The notes beneath the pieces are model-generated. The model worked only from the letters and a program-made list of their open reading frames with translations. It was not told where the DNA came from and searched no databases. DNA of 34,665 nt from a virus. Positions 20,274-29,665 of the stretch are shown piece after piece. The translations under genes and the position numbers were made by a program. The stretch lies in the IMG/VR virus record IMGVR_UViG_3300031746_000089, positions 1 to 34,665 of that record, one strand, 5' to 3'. Positions within the stretch are counted from its first letter, which is position 1, and each line of letters begins with the position of its first letter.

Positions 20274-22298
20274 TTAAATTGTAGTTTGTGTTATAATTGG
20301 TTTAGGATTACCAACAAGTTTCTTACCAGTTTCTTCATCGAATCCATATATCTCGTATAGCAATGTTATTGCTGCCAATGGATCAGTTATACCTTGAGAA
20401 ACTGACCTTTGAATTTCGAGAATTCCTTGAACACCACCAACCGTTCCTTTGAGATTTGCTTTTGCTTGTGCTTCAATATCCGTAACATCAGTTGCTTGAG
20501 GAATAGATGTAGTTGATGTTATACTAATTGGTTTAACTGATGGAGAAATTTCTTCTATCTTTTGTTTTGCAAATGCATAAAGAATATCAAGTTTTTCTTG
20601 TCTTGATAAATTTAAAAAATTAATATTTTCATCAATTGCCCTATCAATAAATGATACAATGTAATTACTTAATACAACATCTTCTTTACTTACTGATTTT
20701 GTTAAAAGTAAATCTGATTTTTCTTGTTCAGTTAAACTTGGCAAAGGATTACATTGTTTTGTTGTCACAATCTTATCTCTTAATTCAGGATTGTTGTAAA
20801 AATATTTTGATACTAAATCAATTTCTAACTGGTCAGTAATTAATGAATCAACATTAGCAGATTTTGCTGCTTGTATTTGTTGCATAACAACTCCTTCAGA
20901 AAAAATATCAAATCTTTGTGGAATATTTATTCTTGGCAACATTGAAATTCTATCATCGTAATTTGGAACAACAATTGAATATCTATATTCATTAATGAAG
21001 AAATAAACATCATTCAAAATATTTTCCACAATGTGATAGTAAACTGAATAAACAAAGTTGTTTGCTTCTTCTCTATCGTATTGTTTTGAAACACCCGATT
21101 GATTCAAAGAACCTACAATGTAATCCATTCCAATCGATGATAATGCATTCAGTATATGTGCTTGAATTCTTTCATCTTGTAACTTAACTATATCAGTTGG
21201 TTTAGTCAAGTAACCGGCAGGAGGAATAGGAACTGATGTTGGAGATAATGCAGAACTTTTTATTACAATATCTTTTTCAGGACTTCTTTTAAAGTTACCA
21301 TCACCTTTACAAGTTGGACATACAACACTTCCTTGAGGAGTAGGAACTTTTCCAATTCCTGAACAAGTATTACAATCCGTTCCATCAACTCTCCACATTG
21401 TTGAAAAAATGTTTTGAATTACTTCAGCATCTAAATCTGACATCTCTCTTGCTGCCTTATCTAAACCCGGCAACATCGATGCAATGAATGATTCGTATAA
21501 AACATAATCACCAAAATGATTTGAAACAAAACCTCCCATCTGCCAAGCAGGAAGATAACCAATATTGTGAACCATTTTAAGAATTAAATTAAAATTACTT
21601 CCATCTTCATTCTTTGTTCCAGTTTGTTCTGCTTCCCATATTTCAGTTGATGTAATGATGGTTAATACTTTTCCGTTTGAATATTTTCTTCCATTGGAAT
21701 AGTATATACATTTTCTATCTGATTCAAAAATAACATACTCATTAATTTTATAATCTAATATTTTTTTAGATTCAATAATGTATGTGTATGGTTTATAATA
21801 TTCAGTAGGTTCAATATCAAAGTTGATAGGCATTACAACTAATATTGCATTTGGATCAGTAAGTAATTTTTTAATACCAAATGAATACATCCAATTTTCA
21901 ACACTATTCCAAAACGGATAATTGTCATCAGTATATTCTTCTAATGTTTCTGATTCTTTTATTTGTGCAAATTCATTGGATTGTGACCAATCTATTTTCC
22001 AATCTTCAGAACGAATTCCTTTCTTTAAAATATTCAATACTTTAAAACAAGGAGTTTTATTTTCAGGAATATAATTATCTCTCCTCCATTGTTTATACCT
22101 TTCAGATTCACCCGGTCTCATTGTATCAATCAACCTTGTGAAGTATGGATTACCATCTACATTTTCTTCATTTGGTTTTTTGAAAAACCCATCAAAGTGA
22201 AATGAAACGTGATAATGTTCATCAACACTTTGCTTGTAGTATTCGTGTTTTTTTCCGTTGAAATACGGAACAACTAATGATTTGTCAACTATTATCAT
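20274..22298 (-). CDS. Portal protein with internal zinc-ribbon-like insert
   Basis: A 674-residue protein next to the Mu F-like gene. It has the portal layout: helical and mixed N-terminal body and a C-terminal GGVQGILEIQRSVSQGITDP segment followed by EIYGFDEETGKKLVG, typical of portal C-termini. At residues 309-334 lies an unusual pair CNTCSGIG ... CPTCKGDG, like the DnaJ zinc-finger repeat, with Cys309, 312, 327 and 330. The protein forms the ring through which DNA enters the head. The portal call rests on size, order and C-terminal pattern. Confidence 0.75.
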   Translation of the reverse strand: MIIVDKSLVVPYFNGKKHEYYKQSVDEHYHVSFHFDGFFKKPNEENVDGNPYFTRLIDTMRPGESERYKQWRRDNYIPENKTPCFKVLNILKKGIRSEDWKIDWSQSNEFAQIKESETLEEYTDDNYPFWNSVENWMYSFGIKKLLTDPNAILVVMPINFDIEPTEYYKPYTYIIESKKILDYKINEYVIFESDRKCIYYSNGRKYSNGKVLTIITSTEIWEAEQTGTKNEDGSNFNLILKMVHNIGYLPAWQMGGFVSNHFGDYVLYESFIASMLPGLDKAAREMSDLDAEVIQNIFSTMWRVDGTDCNTCSGIGKVPTPQGSVVCPTCKGDGNFKRSPEKDIVIKSSALSPTSVPIPPAGYLTKPTDIVKLQDERIQAHILNALSSIGMDYIVGSLNQSGVSKQYDREEANNFVYSVYYHIVENILNDVYFFINEYRYSIVVPNYDDRISMLPRINIPQRFDIFSEGVVMQQIQAAKSANVDSLITDQLEIDLVSKYFYNNPELRDKIVTTKQCNPLPSLTEQEKSDLLLTKSVSKEDVVLSNYIVSFIDRAIDENINFLNLSRQEKLDILYAFAKQKIEEISPSVKPISITSTTSIPQATDVTDIEAQAKANLKGTVGGVQGILEIQRSVSQGITDPLAAITLLYEIYGFDEETGKKLVGNPKPIITQTTI

Positions 22299-22303
22299 TG
22301 TAA

Positions 22304-23188
22304 TTAAATTATTGTCCTATCAGACATAAAATTTCTTTTGTCAACTAATGGAAACAATGTTTCCCCAATAAGATTCAAGTAATATTGTGCTAAATTATTA
22401 TAGAAATTTATCACATAATTTTCGTTTACTGCACCACCAAATGAACAAAGAAAATAGTTTTCGTACATTTGTTTTACTGGCAGATTTTGTTTGTTGAATG
22501 CTTCCCAATATGCCGGGAAGAATGATGATGTATGAGGATATAATTCTGATTGCATCATAGCAATAGTAAAAGATAATTCATCAGGTTGATTGTTTCCAAA
22601 TAGTTTATAAGGAACTTTTGGATAATCAAAATTCTTCTTTACTTTTTCAAAGAATGATTTATTTTCTTTTGTTTTTTTAAAGTATATAAATTCAGAAGAT
22701 AGATGAAAAAACATTTGCTTATCAAAACCATATATTTGTTTTATTAATTGTGGATCAGCCCATTCAATGAATCCTTTTTCTGCATCATCAATAGATAAAC
22801 TTCCTCTATTAGACATAGTGAAATTAACATCTTTTAATTCATCGAATAATGATTCAACATTTTTTTGTGGCAACCATAACATATCAGCATCAAGATATAA
22901 TGTAGTATCATATGGTGATAAATCATATATATGTGTTTTCAATTTGAAAACATCTCTAATGCCTAAAGATTTACTGATGTAGTTTTCAGGTTTTGCAGGA
23001 ATAATCAAATCAAATATCTTTAACTTATCATTTGTTAAATGAGTAATTCCATTACCTTCAACTATTAATGATATAGGAATATTATTACTATTTTCCTTAA
23101 TCGAAACTGCTAACTGATAGGCATAATTACCATAGTATGGATGCCCTGCTGCAATGAGAACTATTCCTTTTGATTCAGTTTTTTTCAT
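22304..23188 (-). CDS. Glycosyltransferase, GT-A fold (GT8-like)
   Basis: A 294-residue protein with an N-terminal Rossmann strand (IVLIAAGHPYYGNYAYQLAV), KLKTHIYDLSPYDTTLYLDA, and the metal-binding DxD in TLYLDADMLWLP near residues 96-107, followed by acceptor-side residues. This is the pattern of GT-A glycosyltransferases of the GT8 group. It is the last gene of a five-member cluster between tail genes and portal, and is followed after five bases by the portal. Substrates are unknown. Confidence 0.75.
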   Translation of the reverse strand: MKKTESKGIVLIAAGHPYYGNYAYQLAVSIKENSNNIPISLIVEGNGITHLTNDKLKIFDLIIPAKPENYISKSLGIRDVFKLKTHIYDLSPYDTTLYLDADMLWLPQKNVESLFDELKDVNFTMSNRGSLSIDDAEKGFIEWADPQLIKQIYGFDKQMFFHLSSEFIYFKKTKENKSFFEKVKKNFDYPKVPYKLFGNNQPDELSFTIAMMQSELYPHTSSFFPAYWEAFNKQNLPVKQMYENYFLCSFGGAVNENYVINFYNNLAQYYLNLIGETLFPLVDKRNFMSDRTII

Positions 23189-23193
23189 AGTTA

Positions 23194-23340
23194 TTATTTT
23201 TTCTTTCCTGCTTTTTTCAATGGACCAAAAGCAGATGACAAAGCCATTGCAACTGCTTGTTTTTGTGGATGACCTTTTTTTACTTCAGCAGAAATATTTG
23301 CTGAAATAGTTTTTTGTGAACTTCCTTTTTTTAATGGCAT
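23194..23340 (-). CDS. Small basic phage protein (DUF6496-like)
   Basis: A 48-residue frame starting [13 protein letters not shown] and containing [16 protein letters not shown], the pattern 'QKQAVAIALS.A' of a short basic protein found in many phages and often placed in DUF6496. Its composition and conserved helix suggest a nucleic-acid or virion-associated role, but no function is established. It lies between two glycosyltransferase genes, in a gap of 163 bases. Confidence 0.72.
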   Translation of the reverse strand: MPLKKGSSQKTISANISAEVKKGHPQKQAVAMALSSAFGPLKKAGKKK

Positions 23341-23351
23341 TTTTTTTAGTA

Positions 23352-23960
23352 TTAAATGTTTGAATCTGAATTTATAAAACCATATTTTGAATTATGATTT
23401 TCAAATTTGTATCTGTAAATATACAATTTTTTATCAATAAATGTTTCTGATTTTAACAATGGATAAATCCTTTTTGCAAAATCTGAATCTTCACCAAAAC
23501 GCAAATCAGCACAACCAACTTGCCTACATATTTCAGTTTTAATTGGAACTTTAAAGAATGGAGTACGAACATAATCATAAACTCCTACATTGTTCATCCA
23601 AGATTTATATCGTAAACTAATGCAAGATGTAGCCCTCTGATTCCAATCGAATACACAATCTTCAAGATAACCTATACAATCACTATCATCTTCACAAGCA
23701 GATAATACATCGTTACAATAGTTGTATGGTAACCAGTCATCATCATCTATCATTACAATATACTTTCCTTTTGCTTTTTTAATAAGCAAATCTCTTTTAG
23801 CACCAATACTAATTTCTTTGTTATCACATTCAAAAATCAATTCAACTTTCTTTGTTAACTTGTATTCTTTTATTTGATTTCGTATATGCTCATATAGTAA
23901 AGTAAATTGATTTCTTCTACTTGTAATAGTAGGAATTGCTATTGTTAAAATTGGATTCAT
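23352..23960 (-). CDS. Glycosyltransferase family 2-like
   Basis: A 202-residue protein with the GT2 pattern: [18 protein letters not shown] at the start, [20 protein letters not shown] with the metal-binding DDDD at about residues 72-75, and [15 protein letters not shown] later, which supplies the catalytic acidic residues ('ED..'). It probably transfers a sugar from a nucleotide donor to a growing glycan or protein. It overlaps the upstream gene by four bases. Confidence 0.8.
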   Translation of the reverse strand: MNPILTIAIPTITSRRNQFTLLYEHIRNQIKEYKLTKKVELIFECDNKEISIGAKRDLLIKKAKGKYIVMIDDDDWLPYNYCNDVLSACEDDSDCIGYLEDCVFDWNQRATSCISLRYKSWMNNVGVYDYVRTPFFKVPIKTEICRQVGCADLRFGEDSDFAKRIYPLLKSETFIDKKLYIYRYKFENHNSKYGFINSDSNI

Positions 23961-24673
23961 ATTAATGAGTATAAGTTGTTGATTAATGTTTCATTTTCTT
24001 TAAATGGAACTGGAAGATGTGCATCGTAATAGATACCATTTTTAACATCATCATTGAAGTATATCCAACTTAATCTATCTATTCTTCTATTAGCAATTCC
24101 ATCTTGACTAAATACTCTTGTAAGATGTATTACTTTATGATATGAATCTAAAATAGTTTTCATATACTTTTGATCCGTTGTCCATTGGTCTTCACAAATA
24201 TATAATAAATTCTCAACAAATGACTGCCAAGAATTAAATTTAATTAGTTGTAAAAATGTTTCTGCATTCGCTGAAATATAACACATCGGATATGTTCCAT
24301 CAAATTTTTCTGCTGCATCTGATGAATAAGAAACTATTGTTTCATCATCATATATAGATGCAATATCTTGAAAGTAATTCTTGTTCAATGGCATCATATC
24401 GATGTCGGAAAATATAAACTTACCTGACAAGTATTTAGTTGCCCATATCCTTCCAATTTGTGCTTGTAATGATGTCTTAATACCTTTCAATTCAGGCAAT
24501 GTAATCTTCATTGTATCATCTTTTAAATTGATTATTGTATCATCACCATTAATGTGAACTAATACTGGAGTTATTCCCATTTTAATCCAAGCATTTGAAA
24601 TGATATTCCAATAGTCAAGATAATGAGAATTATCTGCTGATACAATTGCATACTTGATTACATTCCCTGACAT
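23957..24673 (-). CDS. Glycosyltransferase-like protein (GT-A, DxD)
   Basis: A 238-residue protein starting MSGNVIKYAIVSADNSHYLD. It has the GT-A features IGRIWATKYLSGKFIFSDID with DxD in FSDIDMMPLN at about residues 89-98, and a later EDQWTTDQKYM segment. The nucleotide-sugar-binding core is visible, but the family (GT8 or relative) is not certain. It overlaps both neighbours in the cluster. Confidence 0.72.
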   Translation of the reverse strand: MSGNVIKYAIVSADNSHYLDYWNIISNAWIKMGITPVLVHINGDDTIINLKDDTMKITLPELKGIKTSLQAQIGRIWATKYLSGKFIFSDIDMMPLNKNYFQDIASIYDDETIVSYSSDAAEKFDGTYPMCYISANAETFLQLIKFNSWQSFVENLLYICEDQWTTDQKYMKTILDSYHKVIHLTRVFSQDGIANRRIDRLSWIYFNDDVKNGIYYDAHLPVPFKENETLINNLYSLI

Positions 24674-25314
24674 ACAAATATTGTTTTTTTATGTTCTGCT
24701 CCTTTGTAAGATAGAAAAGTATTCAATTCAGGAATCTTATAACCCAACTTATAAAGTATTATTGATGCTACTGATTGGTCTTGTCTATGATGAAAAAATC
24801 TTGAATCAGAACTTTGATTGTTATGTTCTCTGCTTCCATTGAATATTCCATCAATTGATGCCTGAACAAATTGATTTATAAATGATTTTCCGATGTCAGT
24901 TGTTATATCAAATCCAAGCATTCCGGAAGAACACATTGGAATGTTTTCTGCTTCATCTCTTGTTACATCAAAGTATTTTAAACAAGCATCAGAACATTCT
25001 TGTGCTGCATTATATCCATTTGTTTCAACATATATACCATCTTTCTTAATCTTATCAAATATTGCTTTAGGATTCTTTATTGCCATCAATGAACAATCTG
25101 CCCAAAGAATAGTTTTAAATCCATCTGATATTACTTCTTTCATTGCAGCAGTTTTAATTGTATATCTGCAATCATCATTATAATATTTATTTATAGCAAC
25201 ATTTCTAAATGTAATTAGATTATACCATTCTTGTTCAAACAAAGTATCTCTTAATCTTGTTGATCCTTTATCATACCAACCATCACCAATATATGCGTTA
25301 ACAATTGTTTCCAT
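24658..25314 (-). CDS. Glycosyltransferase-like protein
   Basis: A 218-residue protein with ILWADCSLMAIKNP in the place of the metal motif (ADCS, a variant of DxD) and HHRQDQSVASIILYKLG near the C-terminus, the 'H..D...' helix found in related phage and bacterial sugar transferases. It may have changed metal use. It is coupled to its neighbours by short overlaps, so the cluster is one operon. Confidence 0.65.
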   Translation of the reverse strand: METIVNAYIGDGWYDKGSTRLRDTLFEQEWYNLITFRNVAINKYYNDDCRYTIKTAAMKEVISDGFKTILWADCSLMAIKNPKAIFDKIKKDGIYVETNGYNAAQECSDACLKYFDVTRDEAENIPMCSSGMLGFDITTDIGKSFINQFVQASIDGIFNGSREHNNQSSDSRFFHHRQDQSVASIILYKLGYKIPELNTFLSYKGAEHKKTIFVCQGM

Positions 25315-25994
25315 TACAATCCAAATCTTTTTTCTTTTCTTCTTACATAATTTGCTTTATCAATATGAAAAAACATTTGCGTTTTTTTCATCAATTCATC
25401 AGGTTGAATATTAGGAGTATTTGAAAAATGAATATGTCTAAAAATTACTTTATCAATGAATTTAATTTTGTTCAATAATAAACCAACTTCAGTATATTCG
25501 TTATCTGACCATAAAGATATATATGATGGATGATATAGATATCCAAATCTATTATAGTATTTCTTACCCATTATATTCATAGTACACAAACCATTCTTCT
25601 TTGTGTTAACATCACCATCCCAAAACCAAAGACAACCATCAGTATCAGGAAAGTAATCAGTCATATTGTTTCTTATGTCTTCATCCCATCCTTCTACTTG
25701 ACAAATCATATCATCAGATGCTAATACAATTATATCCCATTTTTTATTGTATGTTTCGATTCCACGATTACAAGCGTGAATCTTATTCGCTGAATGACCT
25801 GATAATAAAGTTATATTCTTTGATAAAGATTTTATTGTTGCAATAACTTCTTCATTCATTGTAACATCATCATTATCGTAAGTAACAAGATAATTTATCT
25901 TACTTGGATTAGATGATAGTTCAATATAACTCTTTAGAACTTCAATGAATTTAATTGGTCTACTTCGTGTAGGAAATTTTACTAAAATTTTCAT
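25314..25994 (-). CDS. Glycosyltransferase family 2-like
   Basis: A 226-residue protein starting MKILVKFPTRSRPIKFIEVL, with a GT2-type core: YLVTYDNDDV, and IIVLASDDMICQVEGWDEDI, where the DD near residues 93-94 is the metal motif, then further acidic residues (YFPDTDGCLWFWDGD). It opens the glycosyltransferase cluster directly after the tail genes and overlaps the next by one base. Confidence 0.7.
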   Translation of the reverse strand: MKILVKFPTRSRPIKFIEVLKSYIELSSNPSKINYLVTYDNDDVTMNEEVIATIKSLSKNITLLSGHSANKIHACNRGIETYNKKWDIIVLASDDMICQVEGWDEDIRNNMTDYFPDTDGCLWFWDGDVNTKKNGLCTMNIMGKKYYNRFGYLYHPSYISLWSDNEYTEVGLLLNKIKFIDKVIFRHIHFSNTPNIQPDELMKKTQMFFHIDKANYVRRKEKRFGL

Positions 25995-26003
25995 ATTATT
26001 TTT

Positions 26004-27557
26004 TTAACAATTACAATTAGGTTTACCAGTTTCATTTCCAAAACAAGTAGCAGCACCAACACCACATATTTTATTTTCAACTAACTGAATTTTTTCAGAA
26101 ACTTTAATAGTTGATATTGCTTCTATATCGTTTCTTGATGGATAAGATACATTATATTCATCATCATCAATAAAGTATTCAACATTATCAATATATATGT
26201 GGTCATAACCACCAAGAGTAGAAATAAAATCGTGAACATATTCAGCAACTGCCGGTTCAATTCTTAACTCTCTTGATTTCCTTGATTTAAAATGAATAGT
26301 TTTTTTATTTCCCAATGAATCTTGAAATGAATCTCTTTCATTTTTATAACTTCCTCTAACAAGTTTTGAAATTAAACGCATACTAAAAGAGAATGATGGA
26401 TTTGCAAAACTAAAACCTAAACCATTCTTGTCATTACAAGCAACAATTCTATGTGAACAATCAAATGTTCCTAAACGAAACATATTACTGCAACAATCAC
26501 ATATAACTGCTGATGCACATACTGCTAAATTAATATCTCGTATATATAATTCGTGAATGTTTTCATCATTATGTGTTGACTGAATTTCAAAAACAAAGTT
26601 AACTCCAGTTTGTGCATTGTGCTGAAATGTATATGTTCCAACTGATGATATCCATCCACTAACATTTCCTCCGTGTTTAACTCTGAATCTTGTAGAATTT
26701 ATTTCTCCTGCAAAAACTTTATAAGATAAATCGTAACATAAACCATCAATAAGATTTGCATTATTCATTGTAACCGTAGCAGCACCTGAATTACTATTTG
26801 ATGTGTAATGAATAACATCATTAATAGCAGTACAAGTAGCAGATGATACTGGACCTACTGAATATCCATTGGTTAGATTTAATATGTTTTGATTGTTTGT
26901 GTTAACACAAGGATCAGCAAGACAAATGTAATAGCATCCATCAGGTAAATTATATTGAACCCAATTTATATTCAAAGACATTTTATTATCTTCAATAGAA
27001 ATATTTTTATCTATTTCAGTTATGAAATTACCATCACTATCTTTGATTATAAATCTATAATTAGTAGGTAATAAACATCCTGATGGAAGACCATCATTTG
27101 ATAATGAATTATTGAAAACTAAAGTATCATTACCAGTCATAGGAGTAAATGATAATGTAGCCATTGATGATACAAGGAAAGTAAATGTATATGTTCCCGG
27201 AGAATTTAATGTTGCAACAATTGATGCATCATTTCTAAATTCGAATGAACCTGATAATGATGTAATAAAAAATGATATAGTTATCCATTCAGGATCAACA
27301 TTTGTTAAAAGAACTTCCCAACTACCACCACCACCACCACTTCCATCATATACATAATTTGATGACCATCCAGTTCCAATAGTTATATTTCCTTCATTAA
27401 CTACATTTGTGCAGTCAGGACAAGGACCAATTTCAAATTGAACAAATTGATTATCTTCATTTTTATTTACAACTTGAACATATTTTGCCGAAGGAGATGC
27501 ACAAGTATCAGTATCATTTAAGAATGATATTGGTTGATTATTTATATTTTTTATCAT
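26004..27557 (-). CDS. Tail protein with beta-sandwich, possible receptor binding
   Basis: A 517-residue protein. It has a Gly-rich linker (YDGSGGGGGS, about residues 70-79), beta-rich repeats with Ser/Asn (AATVTMNNANLIDGLCYDLS) like carbohydrate-binding jelly-roll domains, Cys pairs (CPDC, CDCC, and CNC at the end), and a C-terminal segment FSFSMRLISKLVRGSYKNER that recurs in tail fibre-like proteins of Bacteroidota phages. It follows the other tail gene by overlap. A tail-tip or receptor-binding role is inferred. Confidence 0.6.
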   Translation of the reverse strand: MIKNINNQPISFLNDTDTCASPSAKYVQVVNKNEDNQFVQFEIGPCPDCTNVVNEGNITIGTGWSSNYVYDGSGGGGGSWEVLLTNVDPEWITISFFITSLSGSFEFRNDASIVATLNSPGTYTFTFLVSSMATLSFTPMTGNDTLVFNNSLSNDGLPSGCLLPTNYRFIIKDSDGNFITEIDKNISIEDNKMSLNINWVQYNLPDGCYYICLADPCVNTNNQNILNLTNGYSVGPVSSATCTAINDVIHYTSNSNSGAATVTMNNANLIDGLCYDLSYKVFAGEINSTRFRVKHGGNVSGWISSVGTYTFQHNAQTGVNFVFEIQSTHNDENIHELYIRDINLAVCASAVICDCCSNMFRLGTFDCSHRIVACNDKNGLGFSFANPSFSFSMRLISKLVRGSYKNERDSFQDSLGNKKTIHFKSRKSRELRIEPAVAEYVHDFISTLGGYDHIYIDNVEYFIDDDEYNVSYPSRNDIEAISTIKVSEKIQLVENKICGVGAATCFGNETGKPNCNC

Positions 27558-29665
27558 TGATTTGTATTATTAATATTTGAAACTAATTCAATTGTAGCCA
27601 TACCATTTTCAGCATTTCTTTCAATTAAATTAATCCATCCTCTTTTTGTTGCATTGTCAATGCCAAAATTAATTGATTGTTTTGGATTACTTTTAATGTT
27701 AATCCAATCAGTTTCATTTATTGGAAATTCATATTTAAATAAAGAAACTTTATATGCATCAACATTTTTTCCTTGATAAATACCACCACCATCTGATGTA
27801 GTTGTACATTCAAATTCTGAACCTGATTGTAAAGTATAACTATTAACTCCAAATTCTTGATTGTATACTGAACCAGTTGGAACTGAAATACCCGGATAAT
27901 ATCTTTCTTGATATAAATCGTAATATGCAAATTCTAATTGTATCTGACATTGTTCAGATGCATTCATATATAAATCAATATATACATCATCTTCTAAATT
28001 CATATATACATCCTTATCAAAACTACTTCCAATAGGATTAACATAAGTAAATAAATATTGATTAGCAATATTTAAAGATGAATCAGTAAATGATTTTGTT
28101 AAAGTAGTTTGAAAATTACTTCTCTTTAATGTTGCACCACTATAAGCATTTGCAGTTATTCGCCATTTATCAAATGCAGCAAATGTTGATGTTGATAAAC
28201 CACCTTGATCCACTTGTTGTAAAAATTTTCTTTTAAACTTTACTCTAAAAGTATATATACCATTTGCTTGAGCAGTATATCGATATGTTGCAGTATTATA
28301 ATTTGCATTTGCATCGTAGTTCGGAGGAGTTGAATCATCAGGAAATGCATATGGATTAAATGGAGTTTGTAATATATATGATGGTGATAATGTAACCGTT
28401 GTTTGAAATGGCATAGTCATCGTACTTGATGCCATAAATCTATTGTCAGTTGCATTTAAATATTGTGCTATATTACCTTGAACATCCCATCTATTAGATA
28501 CATTAGCATTTGTTAAAATCTTATTATAGAATACTGGAGTAGCAGATGTATTATCATTCCAAGCAACTGCTTCATTATTAACTATAATTCCATTTGGAAT
28601 TGTATATTGAATTAAAAATATATCTTTATCGTATGAAGTATTAGTTGTATTTGTAAATAATAATTCTTCAATAACATTTGAATCAATAATAAATCCTGAT
28701 GACAAATCAAGTTCTCTATCAATGTTACATTGTCCTTGAATGATATAACTTTCTTCTTCAAATGCAAGAAATCTTATAGGAGGAAATGAATGAATAGATG
28801 GATCATAATCTGCTGATTTACTACTTCCAACTTTTACTTTAGAATATAGATTTGCAGTATTAAATGATTCCACTAAATCAGGTATGTATTCAGTTGTAAG
28901 AACATTTGTTGTATCATAGAAAAATGACATTGGTTCAATTCTCATTGTCCAAGTTCCTGCAATGTTTTCAATTGAAAAACCAATATTGAATTTCTTATTT
29001 AATTCTTCAAATAATTGTTGAAACGATACTTCAGGAACATCAGTATTAGTATGATTACCTAAACGCAATTCCATTCCTTTTATAATGCAAATTCTTTCAT
29101 CAGGAAGTAAAGTTGAATACCAATTAGAAACAACATTCATTCTTCCATCAGTCATAAATTGCACAAGATAATTCATTGCATCCATAATATCGAATGCAGT
29201 TAATTGTCTTGCATAAATAGTTGCAGTTGCAGGTTCAAAAATACTTAACTGCAAATTAATTGATGGAGTTATTGCAACTTGATTCTTTGAATATCCTGAA
29301 TTCACAAATGTTTTAATGCTTTTGTTGTTAAATATTCTTGCACCAAATGAATCATCTTCAATGTTGCATTCAACTAAACAATTATTTAAATGAAATGTAC
29401 AATCTGAAATCCTTATATTACCTTCAAATAATAATGAATCAACACTATTGCATAACTTATAAATCTTTAAAGTTACAAAGTTGCAATATCCATTTGAATT
29501 CTTTGTATTATAAAGATATGCATATGCATCATCAGTAAAATTAAGTTTAGTATTTATTTTAATTAATAAACCACGAATAACATCATTTCGTTCTATTGTT
29601 TCAGAAAATTCATCCCAGTTAATTGGATTGTTTACAAGATTATTATCTAAATAAAATTTGAACAT
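27554..29665 (-). CDS. Tail-associated protein (distal tail or tail-tip type)
   Basis: A 703-residue beta-rich protein directly downstream of the tape measure gene, where distal tail and tail-associated proteins usually lie. The N-terminal part (MFKFYLDNNLVNNPINWDEF, then IRGLLIKINTKLNFTDDAYA) resembles the distal-tail-type start seen in Bacteroidota phages, and the central part is made of strands with many Asn and Tyr residues. It overlaps both neighbours by one to four bases. Confidence 0.65.
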   Translation of the reverse strand: MFKFYLDNNLVNNPINWDEFSETIERNDVIRGLLIKINTKLNFTDDAYAYLYNTKNSNGYCNFVTLKIYKLCNSVDSLLFEGNIRISDCTFHLNNCLVECNIEDDSFGARIFNNKSIKTFVNSGYSKNQVAITPSINLQLSIFEPATATIYARQLTAFDIMDAMNYLVQFMTDGRMNVVSNWYSTLLPDERICIIKGMELRLGNHTNTDVPEVSFQQLFEELNKKFNIGFSIENIAGTWTMRIEPMSFFYDTTNVLTTEYIPDLVESFNTANLYSKVKVGSSKSADYDPSIHSFPPIRFLAFEEESYIIQGQCNIDRELDLSSGFIIDSNVIEELLFTNTTNTSYDKDIFLIQYTIPNGIIVNNEAVAWNDNTSATPVFYNKILTNANVSNRWDVQGNIAQYLNATDNRFMASSTMTMPFQTTVTLSPSYILQTPFNPYAFPDDSTPPNYDANANYNTATYRYTAQANGIYTFRVKFKRKFLQQVDQGGLSTSTFAAFDKWRITANAYSGATLKRSNFQTTLTKSFTDSSLNIANQYLFTYVNPIGSSFDKDVYMNLEDDVYIDLYMNASEQCQIQLEFAYYDLYQERYYPGISVPTGSVYNQEFGVNSYTLQSGSEFECTTTSDGGGIYQGKNVDAYKVSLFKYEFPINETDWINIKSNPKQSINFGIDNATKRGWINLIERNAENGMATIELVSNINNTNQ

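Noticed and set aside
24893-25183. Long plus-strand open frames inside late genes (also 19784-20050, 27112-27357, 34352-34603)
   Set aside because: Each lies wholly opposite a well-supported late gene, lacks a promoter or leader, and gives a translation with no family pattern.
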